Positions 12,712 through 25,720 are shown, numbered from the stretch's first letter. The stretch: DNA of 64,000 nucleotides from Gentiana macrophylla (GCA_026214975.1 JAOBSW010001127.1:1-64000), one strand, 5' to 3'. Translations and numbers: made by a program. Notes: a model not told the origin generated them from the letters alone.

Positions 12712-14676
12712 TCAAAATCGAGTAATAACCATCATTCTTCTGTCTTGAGAGTGTGTTGACCTTGAGTGCTGAGAGCTCCTCTTGAGGGTGAAGTGAGTCC
12801 TTTCTTTGAGTATTAATTTGAAACTTGTGATAAGTTTTCTATCTAGAATGATTGTTCCTATCAGTTTTAATAATAGGTTCAGAGAAATTCCAATCATCAT
12901 CAGTGAGAAATTATCTGCCCTTCCCCCTGAATTTGTGAATCTTTGAGTAATTAATATTCTTGGATTTACTCTAATTGAAGTTTTTCTGGTTCTTTGCATG
13001 ATCGACCTAGCCGTGGAGATCGGCGGTTGATCTACTATTTCCACACGAGTGCAGGTGATCTACCTTTTGATTTACCCTTATTGGTAGTTGCGGTTTATCT
13101 TCTTGAAATATGATCTTTGTGGTGAGTTGATTCTTGTAGAGCTGGTTTCACTGGTTCAACAATCTTCTCAGTTTGTGGAAATTGCTCAGCTACGAACTTA
13201 ACACCAATTTTGACACTTGGTTCAGTAGCTTTGCTTGTTCTTTCTTTCGAAGTTTCTTTGTGTATCAAATCTAAACGATTCTGTCTCATAAGGCTTACGG
13301 ATTTAAATCGAGTTTGAACTTGATTGAACAAAAGATTGACTCACTGCTGGCGTGCGATGAAGCTTAAGAGGTTTCTTCCCTTTATCAGTTCGAGTCAGTT
13401 TCAACGTGTTCTTCGGACTTCAATCTTTCAAATTCAAGAATTAGAGCTTCTTTTTTCAGTTTTTATTGATTCATAACCATCCTGTATAATAACTAGTTGA
13501 TTCATCAAATCGTCTAGTGTTTCTTCTAATTCTTGATTTCTTGGATTGGAGTCAGCAGTCGAAGAACATGCATTTTGCATGGAAATCTGGGCTGAGGAAT
13601 ATTTTGAGTTAGATTCACATACTTCATTTTGATCTTCCATATGAGACATTAAAGCTGTGTCATATGATAGTCTTTCAGTACCAGCTTCATAATCTGACTC
13701 GTCTCTAGCTAGGAGAGCTCTTCTGCCCGTTCTTCGTTGCTGAGCCTTCTTATTGGTCGGCTCTGGACATTCACCTTATAATGTCTAGGCTTTTTCTTGA
13801 TTGAAATAAAGATATTCTTCATATTTCTTTCTCTCGGGAGTTTTTGATATTTTTTGAGTGAATGGGTGTCCACTCTTCATCCTTCTAATTCTATTCATCA
13901 TAAGAGCCATTTGTTCTTCCATCTCATCTATTTCTTTGAAGATTGCTAGATGAGGTTTCTTGAACATCATTGGATGCTCTTGCAAAGCTATCGTCTTGGG
14001 GTCCTCGTGGCTTTGATTCATACGTGATTGTAAAATCTTCAATGAATTTCGTATGCTTTCAAATCGAGAAGATTTTGAAAGTATCTTCTTCATCAAGTTT
14101 TCTAGATTCTTCCATGCATTTGTAACCTTCATTTCGACATGAAGGTAAAGCCTTCAAAATACAGTGTTGATTTTCTTCTTGGTATATTCTATCTTGAGTA
14201 GAGCTAGTTCATCCATGATGGCACTTGAATCTCGTCTCCATATGGTCGACTAGTTTCTCGAGGTTTCACCTTGAAGTCATGAAATTCTTGTTTTGCGATA
14301 GAGATCTTGTTTTCTTTGATAAGTCGATCCACTCACTGATCCATTTACAATTTTCCCATATCTGTTTGGAAGTTGTACATTCTTTGACCTTCAGGTACAT
14401 GTTGCTATCTAGAGTTCTCAGGATGATGTTCATAGAAACATTGTTCAGATTGTTCCATTTTCGATCATCATTGTTCCATTTAGATTTGGGCTTTTGGACT
14501 CTAACTTTATCATTACCAATTTGTTTGCATGTAGGTAATGCGGAATGATCCATCGATGAAATCGTCCATCATTTCATCATGAGTGGTTGCTAGAAAAGCC
14601 AGCAAACAACGTTTATATTCATCAAATCTATCCACGTTGCACATCAGCATCATCTTGCATCTTGATTGTTATCCAT
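12712..14676 (-). pseudogene. gag of element D
   Basis: Starts at an ATG at 14676 (MDNNQDA), about 100 bp downstream of the primer site. The first part (14553-14266) resembles the UBN2-type copia gag, with KWNNLNN, ILRTLDSNMYLKV and TSKQIWENC. The following segment (14132-13785) is Glu/Lys/Met-rich and probably coiled-coil (EIDEMEEQMALMMNRIRRMK). Segments at 13649-13434 and 13331-12712 continue it. A clean CCHC knuckle and the protease DSG were not found. It would form the particle shell. Multiple frameshifts. Confidence 0.75.
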
Positions 14677-14774
14677 GGTGAGTGAGTGGCGGACTTTGTA
14701 AAAGCGGAAAACTAAGCTTTTTTAGGAGAACAACTAGAGGAGATAACTAGATAATGAGCTGTTTAAAGAACACT

Positions 14775-14786
14775 GCTCTGATACCA
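14775..14786 (-). promoter_or_regulatory. Primer-binding site of element D (tRNA-iMet)
   Basis: Minus strand TGGTATCAGAGC, two bases inside the 5' LTR: the standard copia site complementary to the 3' end of initiator tRNA-Met. Confidence 0.92.
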
Positions 14787-14788
14787 AT

Positions 14789-16548
14789 AGTTGGTCCCTT
14801 GGAAAGGCTGACACAAGTTTAGATGGGGGTGAATAAACTTGTCACCAAAAACTAGGTTTAAAACAATTAAGGTTCAGTTTCAACGTGTGTGGAGTTAAGC
14901 TGACTAAGCTGAGTCTAAGTCAAACTGACTTATAACAAAACTGAGTCAACTGGCAGCGGATATAAGTTTTAGCCTTTATCTGGATCTTGTTATTCTACGA
15001 AAAAACTGAGTGTGCTAAAATGAATTTTGGTGAATGTCAGTTCGTGAGCTATGAGTTTGTAAAACAATCAGTTTCAGTATGTTGTATAAACAATAATAAA
15101 TGCTGAGTAAGTAAATGACTAAATGTAAATACGCAAAGTAAATAAAGCAAGAATTATAGTGGTTCCAGGTGGTGTAATCAATCGAGTCCACTCTTCACTT
15201 GTGATGTAGAAGGAAAATTCCACTAGAACTTTACGAAAGTGCATTTGTTACAAAAAGTCCTAAACAAGCTTCACTATTTAAACACTTGTAGAGCAGGTGG
15301 GATTCTTTGCTCTTCTGTGAGTTGAACCACTTTGGTCTTTTGAGGTTGTATTGCCTCTTCACCAACTACCACCACAAACACAGTCTACCATTTGCTATCT
15401 GCTTGTCCTTGGCAAATCCTTGACCGGATTGCTTCACGAGTCTAAACCTTTGATTGAAAATCAAAGTTGGGTGAAATCAATAAATTGATTCTTGCTTGTG
15501 GTTCTTGTAAGTGTCGATTACGGATCGATTATGTGTAGCTTGAACACTTTGAAGAACTTACGGATATGATCTTATGTAGCGCATATGATAGAGATTCGAG
15601 ATGAACTAGACTTGACCACAATAATGCTTGTAATCTCGTAGAATTGTGTGTTTGATCCTTGGTATAAAGTCCTCTATTTATAGTGTAAGGTCAATGTTCA
15701 TCTTGTTTAAATTTGAAATCTATCAATGTTCATATAGCCGTTAGTGGTCTGTTATACATCGGTGACCGTTACGGCTTTGTTAGTGCTTCATCAATAGAAT
15801 TCCTTTGTTTGTAATGTTCATATTTAATTCAGATTTTGGATGATGACTATAAAACTAAGTATCGATCGAGTTTTATCTTTGAGTGTGTCGATTATCGATT
15901 AAATCAAGCGACTTATAGCATAAGCGAGTTTTTCTCTTCTTTAAAATTCAGTACACTAATTATCTGATTTTGTATGGCTTAATCAGATTACACCATTCCT
16001 TTAAGTTAATCATCTAAGATATCATTGTCCTTTTGACACTTAGGTCTTCATACAAGATCCATAAAGTCAGTTCAGGCCATCACAGACATACCTGAATTCT
16101 AACTTCACAGTCTTGACTTCAGTCTTCATAACTGAGTCTGATTCCTCAGTTCTTCAATCTTTAATTAATTGAGTCTGTGTCCCTCAGTTCATCATCAACA
16201 GAGTTTGTTCCCTCAGTTATTCAATCTTCTAGATAAGTCAACCGAGTCTGTGTCCCTCAGCGAACTTACCTTCTTGATTACGAGTGAGCTTTTCGACTTT
16301 AGAGTAAACACTTCAATTTTGGTATTTGTCGTTTTCTAGATGATTCCTAGTTTTTAGTTTTACGACACTCTAAATATTACAGTGCTTGTCTAATATACCC
16401 AATACAATTATCAGACTCTCATAAATCGTATATATTCAGTTCTAGACATCTTTTAGCTTTTTCACTTAATGACTAGCTTGACACTTCATCAATGGGGTGT
16501 AAACAAATATGATGAATCATCATCAAAACATAAATTTTATTTCCAACA
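14789..16548 (-). repeat. 5' LTR of copia element D
   Basis: 1760 bp, the partner of 4550-6308. It ends CCAACA and is followed by the TSD CTTCT. Its inner end reads AGTTGG where the 3' copy has TGTTGG. Confidence 0.9.
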
Positions 16549-16613
16549 CTTCTCTAGAGCAGAATTTGGGGTGAATAAAGGTTAATTTAATGGTAGCATT
16601 TAAGGATTTATCA
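16549..16613 (-). repeat. Solo gypsy LTR E, second segment
   Basis: Continuation of E after element D (first five bases are the D TSD). It ends TTATCA. The following TGGTA (16614-16618) nearly matches TAGTA before the LTR start (3572-3576), an imperfect TSD that supports E as one insertion into X. Confidence 0.55.
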
Positions 16614-17402
16614 TGGTACCCCTGCTATGTGTTTGGACAAGAACTTTAATTCGTCAGCAGCCAATTGACATATCAAGGGTGACCATGATTTCTACAGCGA
16701 TAGCCGAAGTTACCCCGTTGAGGCATCTGAAATGGAGCCTTCCCAATCCTATTCAGCTGGTGATTGGTCGTGGGATTGTGGACCGTATTGTGCTGTCAGA
16801 TCAAGTCGACCCTCGCCGTGCCTTTTTGCAGAACATTGAGGATTTGCTTGGTCTGTTTGGGGCCACGGTGAGCATGGTAAATTTCTGCTCGCCTAGTCAT
16901 TCTTTCCTTTATCTTTTCATCCTTATCTTCCTTTATTATCTGACTAATCTGTTCGATTTATTTCCTTCTTTCAGGTCGGCACCGGTGTGAGGCAGTTCAT
17001 GGAGGAGTATAAAGAGGCCACCTTGTCAAGGTCGGTTGCCGAGAAGAAGATTAAAGCTGCTAAGTTGTTGTGGATGACCTGAATGTGAGGATTAGTGCTT
17101 TTGAGGCCGAAAATGTCGAATTGAAGAAGCAGCTTGCCAAGGCGAAGAAGATGCAACATGAGGCTCAGGCGAACTCCGAGCATCTAGAAGCTCTCAACCG
17201 TGAGTTAGCGTAGAAGGATCAGAAGGCAGCCCGGTCTATAAGAGATATGGAGATACGGGTTGATCAAGTCCGAAACCTCTAGAAAGCTGAACAGGAGGTG
17301 AGTGTTGGACTGAAGTAGAGGATGGCCAACTTGGGTGCCGATGTTGAAGCCAAGGTAGAGGTCATGAAAAAAGAGGCCATGGAAGCGTGTAAAGCGTCAG
17401 GG
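16614..17402 (+). pseudogene. X part 2: spliced coiled-coil segment of antisense ORF
   Basis: An 85-codon open frame starting at 16613 (it includes IVDRIVLSDQVDPRRAF and NIEDLLGLFGAT) runs to a consensus intron at 16868-16974 and resumes in the same frame with VGTGVRQFMEEYKEATLS. From here the protein is a long, heptad-rich coiled coil, with FEAENVELKKQLAKAKKM and EALNRELA in shifted frames, up to the insertion of element B at 17403. Known Tat-lineage elements often carry additional frames, some antisense and downstream of pol, including a putative gypsy-type family with coiled coils. X fits this in position and layout. I did not recognise a catalytic domain. A captured host gene is the alternative. 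Confidence 0.55.
16868..16974 (+). other. Probable spliceosomal intron in X
   Basis: 107 bp from GTGAGC to TTCTTTCAG, with a strong pyrimidine-rich, T-rich 3' half. Removing it joins two open frames at a codon boundary (GAT / VGT). Confidence 0.6.
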
Positions 17403-19102
17403 TGATGACGTAGATCAAGTGAAATTAAAATACTTGACCACCAAAACCAATACTAGCAAGAGGACTAGGTCTATCGTAGTATAGCTATAGCGAATCAAGG
17501 TCGATCCCACAGGGAACCAAATTGTGGGTCATTCTATAAATAATCAATTAAGCATGTCAAGCACATAAAATGGTCTATGACCAACAAAGAACAAGAAAAG
17601 ATAAATGGACACGACTCAACACAACTCAAATAATACAACATAATTAACCTCCCCAATTATTACATTATCGTTTGGATCTAGAGATTATATATAACCAAAC
17701 TAGACTCACTAACTATTAATCCGATTCATTATCTCTTTTATATTGGCTACGGAGTCATCCACAAACTAGATCTAGCTCCGGGTAGGCCATCTAGATAACT
17801 ATGCTACATCACGTGACTTCACTTTTTAGGCCTCCATCTCATATGACTCACACTGCGCTTACAAAACTAGGGATGCCGATATTAACGTATTCCTCACCAA
17901 GGCAACATTCTGTGATTAAGCGTACTTCCTAGCGATCTTTGAGACTACGTCCTATTAACACTAACTTTTTAGGTATCATGTTAATCTACATTATAATCAG
18001 TCTTGCGCATGATTCACTAATATAACACAGATCTAGATCTCATTTGAAAGTCCCGAAAGATCAATTCATGAGCCGACCTAGGAGCACTATATTGGTATTT
18101 CCTCACCACACGTTTTAATTAAAGCAGACGAGCAGCGTGGCCGTAGCCATACTACTAAGATAGGAAATTCTAAATGGACAATCACACCGTAAAGGCGTGC
18201 ATTTAGGCCCGACTCGGCGAAAAACTAAATCTTAGCGTTTCTCTATACTTATCGGATAAAATAGAAGCTCATAAAGTAATTATATATACCTACTAGAAAC
18301 ATGATTATTAATCAAAATAAAATCATACATAGATCACAAAACCTAGGCGTGGGCATGTGGATCCTTATAGGCGAGGAATCGCGCCTCACGTCGTAATCCT
18401 AGATCTACATCATTTAACTAAGAAATAACAATCTCAAGCGATAGATAATAATTGAAATTAATTATAAAAACTAGAGAAAATAAATACAAGAACTTACATA
18501 ATTGAAGAACTTGTAAAAAAGCTGCTCGAGCAAAGCGAAGATTTTATTATGACTTGTGTGTAATGTGTGTTGTGTGTGGCGTGTGTATGTACAAATATAT
18601 AGGGAAAAATTTGCATAGGATAAACCTAAACCAATCGAAATGGTTTTCCTAAATCTAAAAGGAGTTTTGAAAAACACATTAGGATAATTCCGGCCGATCT
18701 TGAGATAAGGGCAATAATGCGCCCTCCTCCATGCGTCCCCCCTAAAGTCGGCGCCAATCTCCTTTGGATTAACTTGCCGGCTTTTGTCTTGCCTTACTCC
18801 TCTTTTTCGTGCTTATCCGATCTTTATTTTCAATGCATCCGTATTTGCTTGGATTTATCTTGTAATTTAATTCTTCCATTTAAAATTATCCTCCATAAAT
18901 TATCTCAATCTGCAAAATAAATAATTATCCCAAAATAAATCCCATTTAAATAATAAGCGGATAAATACCAAATTATATTTTATAAATCACATAACATTAA
19001 ATATTAAATATAAACATGTGATTTATTATAAAATATATATTATTAGGCTAAATCTTAAGGATAATGTTGATGACTTTTACGGGTATATTTTGACCGTCAT
19101 CA
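17403..19102 (-). repeat. 3' LTR of element B
   Basis: Plus-strand ends TGATGACG and CGTCATCA. It matches 22270-23968 throughout with scattered differences, many at CTG/CAG: for example 18522-18540 reads CTGCTCGAGCAAAGCGAAG where the other copy has two extra T-containing CTG sites. Confidence 0.9.
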
Positions 19103-19110
19103 ACTACCCC
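19103..19110 (-). promoter_or_regulatory. Polypurine tract of element B
   Basis: Minus strand GGGGTAGT directly next to the 3' LTR. The same GGGGTAGT motif adjoins the 3' LTRs of F and C. Confidence 0.75.
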
Positions 19111-20043
19111 ATAGACTTTGATCGTCCCGAACAAAGCATCAATAAGTCATTCCTCAAGATAACATTTTCCATGGTCAAATCATACTTACACAAGAAACTA
19201 GGAGTCAACTCATACCATTCATGCTCATAAGGTATCCATTATTAGATTACTTGTTATGAATCAGTGATGTGTGCATGTGCATTGAGTTTTATATATTAAG
19301 TGGCTAGATTAGAGTGTATGCTAACCGCCAATCTCAACCTACCAACATCGACATTCACACTTCTTAAGCCACTTTGGGTAAAGACATGATGCAATAAGCA
19401 AGAGCGTTATCTAGGAGGTTTTGGACTTGGAGACCGAGAGAAATACTGAAGCCTCTTAAAAGTAGATTTTTTCATTTTCATATTTTCAAGCATTAACACA
19501 TCTCAAGAAAAAAACTTGCTTTAAAAGTAAATTATGCATTGCAAGAATCCCTTTCACGGATTGGTCAATAACCTTGAATATTACCACAGCGCGAGGCTAC
19601 TTTGGTAATGTTACTACAAGCCCAGTGTTCAACATTTTGTTAAAACACGAGATAAATCTCAAGCTTATTACTCGCTTAAATGGCTAGAAGGTAAAAATAC
19701 ATCGATCGATAAATATCGATGCTAGAGTTCACATAACCAATCATCATACCTTTGTACACATAATTTCTTGATTATTACAACATGCGGCGGTAAAACTCGA
19801 TTCAAAGATTGAGTAATCGAATAATAAATAACTACTTGCAACAATCGGCATGAGTATCCTTAAATTTACATTCACATAAGTATAAAGCGATCATGTAGTC
19901 ATGCTATCTTGGTTCCTTTCCTATCGATTCTTAGCTTGGAACTCACAATTCTAAAGTGCGAGATAAATAATATGACATTTATTCATTTTCAAAAAATTTC
20001 TATCATACCGTTTCTTTTAATTTTTAATTTGTGGCACATCACG

Positions 20044-20127
20044 GCTAAGTCTCCTACCCCCCACTTAAACATGTCATTGTCCCCAATGAAAAAGGAAAAA
20101 AATGAGAATGCAAGGAAAAGACTTAGC
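20044..20127 (-). promoter_or_regulatory. Hairpin 2 of Athila-like 3' region, element B copy
   Basis: Minus strand: outer arms GCTAAGTCT and AGACTTAGC, inside them a palindromic CATTGGGGACAATG and the purine run AAGTGGGGGGTAGG. The same arrangement occurs in C (46391-46471) and F (31992-32069). It lies about 0.9 kb upstream of the 3' LTR. Confidence 0.7.
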
Positions 20128-20846
20128 TCTGGAAAGCGGTTGCAGGTAAAGCGAGAATATCGGAGTAGTCCAAGCACGTCGAGGAATATAAGAAAACGGA
20201 GATCGAACACGAAGTTCGAGTCTTGCAAAATAAGTCTTCAACAAAGCTCCAAATTTGTTACAGCGTCAGCTCATAAAAATAATAATCATTTTCAAAACAT
20301 CAGAATCAATCCCAACTTGCTTCTCGGTACAAGTTTGCGATTTAAAACTAATATGAGACTTGATCGAGGACACGCCTATAAAACTTTACTTCACGTTATA
20401 GCAGTAGAGTAAAAAAACTTTTGCACATCCTTAACCCAATGGTCATGAACACGGCAAAAATTAAAAAAAAAACCTCAAGTGTTCTAACATTACTCTTATT
20501 TGAAAAGAAAAACCTAAAAATCGAAAAAATATTACCAATTCTAAGAGATAGAAATAGTTACGAATTTATAGTCTTATTTCGACTTTCCAAAAATCATCAT
20601 TCCTCTGAATTATTGTCCTTAGCCTTCGAGATCTTTACCCAGTCGGCCTTGGTGAGATCGCCTTCCTTCTTTGAGGACTCGCTTTTCCTTTGGGTGCAAG
20701 ACCTAAGAAAATGCGATCATCCTTATTGTCTAAACATGCACCAACCTCGGCCTCGCCTGCGAAATTAGCGATCTTGAGATCAAACTCTACGAGTTCTCTT
20801 TTTCACCCTTCTCCGTCTATCTTTTAACTTTAAGCCTTCTCGATCC

Positions 20847-21706
20847 TCAAGGAGTCCTTTGGATGGGGTGAACCCATCTCAAACACGACACGCGCAAATG
20901 CGCTAAAAGCATTGAGGTATTATTTGGTTCGGGGCTGAGATTGAGCATCTTTGTCCTTTGTAAGATACCACAGCAATTACGATTCGCCATTGCTTTGGGC
21001 GGCGTCAACCATTTTGTATCTTCTTGGCTAAGAATTAGAAGTCTCATCCATACGAGGAACCGTCACTGGTTGAAATGCTCGGCGGAGCGGAATCGGGGTC
21101 TAAGGATTGTATGAATTTCTAAGCCCTTAGCATCGAACAGTGTGAGCTCAAATTTCTCCATGTCTACCTTTGCCTTCGAGGTTTCCATAAATGATCGGCC
21201 CAGTATTAGTGGGCAATTGAGATCCTCCTCCATGTCCATCACGACTATGTCAACTAAGCGAAGGCTTCCAATTCCTATAGTCATGTAGTTTAAGGCTCGA
21301 TGCATGCGATGCGAAGACCATCACCAAGCGAATGTCCATCGTATTGTTCATACCCGTGTAGACTCAATCCTTTACGCCAAATGCTATATGGAACTATGTT
21401 GAGGCTCGCCACAGAGTCAATCAATGCTAAACCGAGCTCTCTTCCCATCTAAGACTACGTCAGCGATAAAAGCCCGGGATCTCTGGCAGGAAGTAGTCTA
21501 GCGCGATCCTTTAAGTCTTACGCCTCTGGATGGCAAGGTACTATGGGTTTATTGTTGAACTCAGACTCAAATTCAGAATCAGAGCTTGGGTATTCGGGAG
21601 TAGAGGAAAGAGTGGGTAGGTAGTCGGGGTCAGACTCCAAACTAGAGCTAGACTCAGAATCGGAAATAACATTTGGAATGCTAGCATGTATACCTGGAAA
21701 GATCAA
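20847..21706 (-). pseudogene. gag/protease remnant of element B
   Basis: The segment 21305-21063 reads VVMDMEEDLNCPLILGRSFM and SKAKVDMEKFELTLFD. This is the C-terminal part of an Athila-type retropepsin, in which a PLILGRPF motif is characteristic. Upstream (21706-21518) is a Ser/Asp/Glu-rich segment. The catalytic DTG/DLG part is not readable and there is no pol downstream. Probably all that remains of the coding region of this non-autonomous element. Confidence 0.65.
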
Positions 21707-22244
21707 ATTTACGTGCTTTCCTTACCTCTAGTCTCTTTCTTTTATGTGCTTCTATTAACGTTTGCCTATCCGGCCGTACTGGCGTGGTTTTACGTGTGAC
21801 TTTGAATTCTTCATTCTTTGCTGTAAAAAATTGATTGGTTGACATTTCTTTTCTCGAACAATACCCAGTGGAATAATTAATTTATCTGGCTTGCTGTGGA
21901 CATAAAAAAAACATAAAAATGGCAGTTACCTAACGGTCAGCATGATTATCCATGCATTTGCTGAACTACAGGCTACAAACGAAAAATAACTGACACAACA
22001 ACGACCAAAAGAAAAAGGAAAAAAAAACTGGAAGACATGAGAATCACATGGTGTGATAAATGGTGTGATAAAAATCACACCATGGTGTAAAACCCATGTC
22101 CCTTTTTTATTAACGAGGACACAAAAAAAAGCGAATATAAATTTTTTTGAATTGACTAGCTTGGATGGACTCTAAAAGCGTAAAAACAAACTTTAAAACA
22201 TAAAACTTGACATGATTACTAATTATTTATATAATTGACCGTTG

Positions 22245-22263
22245 GTTCCCGACAGCGGCGCCA
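22245..22263 (-). promoter_or_regulatory. Primer-binding site of element B (tRNA-Asp)
   Basis: Minus strand TGGCGCCGCTGTCGGGAAC, six bases inside the 5' LTR, complementary to the 3' end of plant tRNA-Asp. Same type as in C and F. Confidence 0.85.
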
Positions 22264-22269
22264 AAAACT

Positions 22270-23968
22270 TGATGGCGTTGATCAAGTGAAATTAAAATAC
22301 TTGACCACCAAAACCAATACTAGCAAGAGGACTAGGTCCATCGTAGTATAGCTATAACGAATCAAGGTCGATCCCACAGGGAACCAAATTGTGGGTCATT
22401 CTATGAATAATCAATTAAGCATGTCAAGCACATAAAACGGTCTATGACCAACAAAGAACAAGAAAAGATAAATGGACACGACTCGACACAACTCAAATAA
22501 TACAACATAATTAACCTCCCCAATTATTACATTATCGTTTGGATCTAGAGATTATATATAACCAAACTAGACTCACTAACTATTAATCCGATTCGTATCT
22601 CATTTATATTGGCTATGGGAGTCATCCCCTAAACTAGATCTAGCTCGGGTAGGCCATCTAGATCACTATGCTACATCACGTGACTTCGCTTTTTAGGCCT
22701 CCATCTCATATGACTCACTGCGCTTACAAAACTAGGGATGCCGATATTAACCGTATTCCTCACCTGAAGCAACATTCCTGTGATTAGGCGTACTTCCTAG
22801 CGATCGCATCGGTCTCCGTCCCATTAACACTAACTTTTTAGGTATCATGTTAATCTACATATATAATCAGTGTGGCGCAATTCACTAATATAACGAGATC
22901 TAGATCTCATTGAAAGTCGAAAGATCAATTCATGAGCCGACCTAGGAGCACTATATTGGTATTTCCTCACTCAGCGTTTTAATTAAAGCAGACGAGCAAC
23001 GTGGCCGTAGCCATACTACTAAGATAAGAAATTCTAAATGGACAATCACACCATAAAGGCGTGGCTAGGCCCATTTCGTGAAAAACTAAATCTTAGCGTT
23101 TCTCTATACTTATCGGATAAAATAGAAGCTCATAAAGTAATTATGTATACTACTAGAAACACGATTATTAATCAAAATAAAATCATACATAGATCACAAA
23201 ACCTAGATGTGGGCATGTGGATCCTTATAGGCGAGGAATCCCGCGCCTCACTTCGTAATCCTAGATCTACATCATTTAACTAAGAAATAACAATCTCAAA
23301 CGATAGATAATAATTGGGGGAATTAATTATAAAAACTAAGAGAAAATAAATACAAGAACTTACATAATTGAAGAACTTGTAAAAAAACTGCTCTGAGCAA
23401 AACTGAAGATTTTTATTATGACTTGTGTGTAATGTGTGTTGTGTGTGGCGTGTGTATGTACAAATATATAGGGAAAAATTTGCATAGGATAAACCTAAAC
23501 CAATCTGAAATAGTTTTCCTAAATCCAAAAGGAGTTTTGAGAAACACATTAGGATAATTCCCGGCCGATCTTCAGATAAAGGCAATAATCGCCCTCCTCC
23601 ATCGTCCCCCCAAAAGCGGCGCCAATCTCTTTGGATTGGCTTGCCGGCTTTTGTCTTCTACTCACTCTTTTTCGTGCTTATCCGATATTTATTTTCAATG
23701 CATCCGTATTTGCTTGGATTTATCTTGTAATTTAATTCTTCCATTGAAAATTATCCTCCATAAATTATCTCAATCTGCAAAATAAATAATTATCCCAAAA
23801 TAAATCCCATTTAAATAATAAAAACGGATAAATACCAAATTATATTTTATAAATCACATAACATTAAATAATAAATATAAACATGTGATTTAATATAAAA
23901 TATATATTATTAGGCTCGATTTAAGGATAATGTTGATGACTTTTACGGGTATATTTTGACCGTCATCA
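22270..23968 (-). repeat. 5' LTR of element B
   Basis: 1699 bp partner of 17403-19102, ending CGTCATCA, followed by TSD CAGGG. Confidence 0.9.
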
Positions 23969-24250
23969 CAGGGCTGCTAAGGAGATAGCATCTCTCAAGG
24001 TGCTTGTGGGATAAAGGCGGCGATGTTCCCATCCTTGAGACAATGATGGATTGGATCGTTACCCCACCATTCTCCGGACATCGAGGGTTTTCACCCTTTT
24101 ACCCCTTACTGCGAGGTCGGTGAACATTTATCTTTTGATGGTTGGGAGCCGCCCCAGGTCGAAGCCATCAATCTCCAGGATCTGGTGAATCAGGTCACCC
24201 AGGCTGATAATCAAGAAGAGGGTGATAGGGAGGAGGATGAAGCCGATGCT
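23969..24250 (+). pseudogene. X part 3: end of the coiled coil and acidic tail
   Basis: Resumes X after element B. AAKEIASLKVLVG continues the heptad pattern. A shifted frame later gives FDGWEPPQVEAINLQDLVN and then an acidic stretch (NQEEGDREEDEADA). Cut at 24250 by element F, whose first bases TGA would by chance form a stop codon. The true end is beyond F. Confidence 0.55.
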
Positions 24251-25694
24251 TGATAAAAACATAAAATATTCTATCTACGGCATCAACATCCTATCAATTA
24301 TGAGCTAAAAATAGTTGTTTTGACCTATAAATATGAACCATTTTAGTTGAATATCATATGTCGGGTTCGCATGTCGAGAAATGCACTTAGCGTTTATTTT
24401 CCCTCTTTCGATAATATTTCATGCATTATTTGATTATTTTTAGGATAAAAAATATTGGGTTAAGCATCATTGTGAATCTGGAGTGGGTGAGCGAAATGAG
24501 TGAGCCTAGGGTATTCGAACATTCCAAGCTAAGTCGGCGAAGAAAAAGGACAAAAATACCCCGATGGGCGGGATGTCTTTGCCGGGTTACCGAGGTTCCA
24601 GAAGCCTCCAAAATGCATTTTCTTGCATGAGCGGTAGATCTAGGTGTTTTTAAGTCGGTTTAGATAGCTATAAATAAGAGGCTTCGCCTCAGAACACATG
24701 TGTACAATTTTCTAGACAAGTATTATGCAATAAAAGTTCTTTGTTCTTTATTTTCTTTACTTTATGAGTTACAGTCGGAGAGGCGGCAGTGCAGTCGCCG
24801 ACTAGGAGAGATCGAGAGAGATCTATGCTAATCTTCGAGGTAAGATCTTGTCTTTTCCAAGATGTAGATCGGTTGTTGTTCTATTCGAATAGTATATGCT
24901 AATTGTTTATTTAGTTTAATTATGTAGTAGTTAGTTTATTTTACCCGTGTGTGTTATAGATCTAATTCATTGGTGAAAAATCATGAAATAGTGATTGCAT
25001 TCTTGGATCTGCGACGATGCATACGCTTAGATACGAATACAAAGTAAATTACTAGTTCATGATAATCGGCGCTAGCTACGTTGATCGACATGTTTAATTA
25101 ATAGTAGGTTAGATCTGGCCAATCTTCTTATTGTATTCATAAATGAACACGAAGAACGTGCAAGGTGAAGTGTTAGTTAGGACATAGTCCGATGGACCCT
25201 AGAGACGTCTTGTCGGTGTCGGAATTTGTTTGTCAGGCGGGTTTGCGGTATGGGTTGACGCTCAATACCGACAGCTCTAGATCTTCATGCGTAAGGGCTA
25301 TTACGGACCAAATAAGGAGGGTAGCTTACATATAGATTGTCTAGTATTATTGTCGAAGTAGATAGGGTTAGGATTTTTAACCATATTTGAATAATGAATT
25401 AAAATTCACCAATGGGAGGATTGTTGCATGTGTGGGGGAATAACTAATTACTCATAATTGAACTAATACATTAGAAACTCTTGTTGCTCCTTTGAACTTG
25501 CATAATCTTGCTAGTTGATTGCTACCAATGTTACTCATGTCTATATTTAGCTAGTCGTAGACCGTTATTTGTGACAAGCTCAATCTTGATAATTAGACAT
25601 TCTTACAAGTCTATGTGGGATCGACCTTGACTACTTGAGATTACTCTACTATGATAGACCTAGTCTATTGCTAGTAAGTGCTTTGCAGCGATCA
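24251..25694 (+). repeat. 5' LTR of element F
   Basis: 1444 bp from TGATAAAAAC to GCGATCA. It contains near its end the block GGGATCGACCTTGAC..CCTAGTC..GCTAGTAAG shared with the LTRs of B, C and E. A TATA-like AATAAGAGG region lies near 24672. Confidence 0.88.
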
Positions 25695-25702
25695 AGTTTT
25701 TT

Positions 25703-25720
25703 TGGCGCCGTTGTCGGGGA
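25703..25720 (+). promoter_or_regulatory. Primer-binding site of element F (tRNA-Asp)
   Basis: TGGCGCCGTTGTCGGGGA, eight bases inside the 5' LTR, complementary to the 3' end of tRNA-Asp. Confidence 0.88.

Larger units (their letters stand above)
4550..16548 (-). mobile_element. Element D: complete 12-kb Ty1/copia, SIRE/Maximus-like
   Basis: Both LTRs (about 1.76 kb), a tRNA-Met primer site, gag, integrase, reverse transcriptase, RNase H, an additional frame after pol, and a polypurine tract are in the right order on the minus strand. The TSD is perfect: CTTCT at 4545-4549 and 16549-16553. The large size, long LTRs starting TGTTGGAAAT and the extra region between pol and the 3' LTR suit the SIRE/Maximus lineage. 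All frames are interrupted in the given sequence. It lies inside solo LTR E, so it is younger than E. Confidence 0.9.
17403..23968 (-). mobile_element. Element B: complete non-autonomous Athila-like LTR retrotransposon
   Basis: 6566 bp, LTRs of 1700 and 1699 bp, perfect TSD CAGGG (17398-17402 and 23969-23973), tRNA-Asp primer site and polypurine tract, all on the minus strand. The internal region is only 3.2 kb. It keeps a gag/protease remnant and a long 3' non-coding region but no reverse transcriptase or integrase, so it must have depended on proteins made elsewhere. The LTR start and the 3' non-coding region are alike in element C, so both belong to one family. Confidence 0.88.

Noticed and set aside
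19909..20412. Plus-strand open frame of 167 codons in element B
   Set aside because: Antisense to the conserved 3' non-coding region and overlapping hairpin 2. Composition is not protein-like and there is no counterpart in C.
24251..24253. TGA at the X/F junction as the natural stop of X
   Set aside because: The TGA is the first three bases of the F LTR. X resumes after the matching TSD at 34366.
22245..25720. tRNA-Asp-like sequences (TGGCGCCGTTG..)
   Set aside because: Only the 18-19 bases complementary to the tRNA 3' end are present, each next to an LTR. They are primer-binding sites, not tRNA genes.
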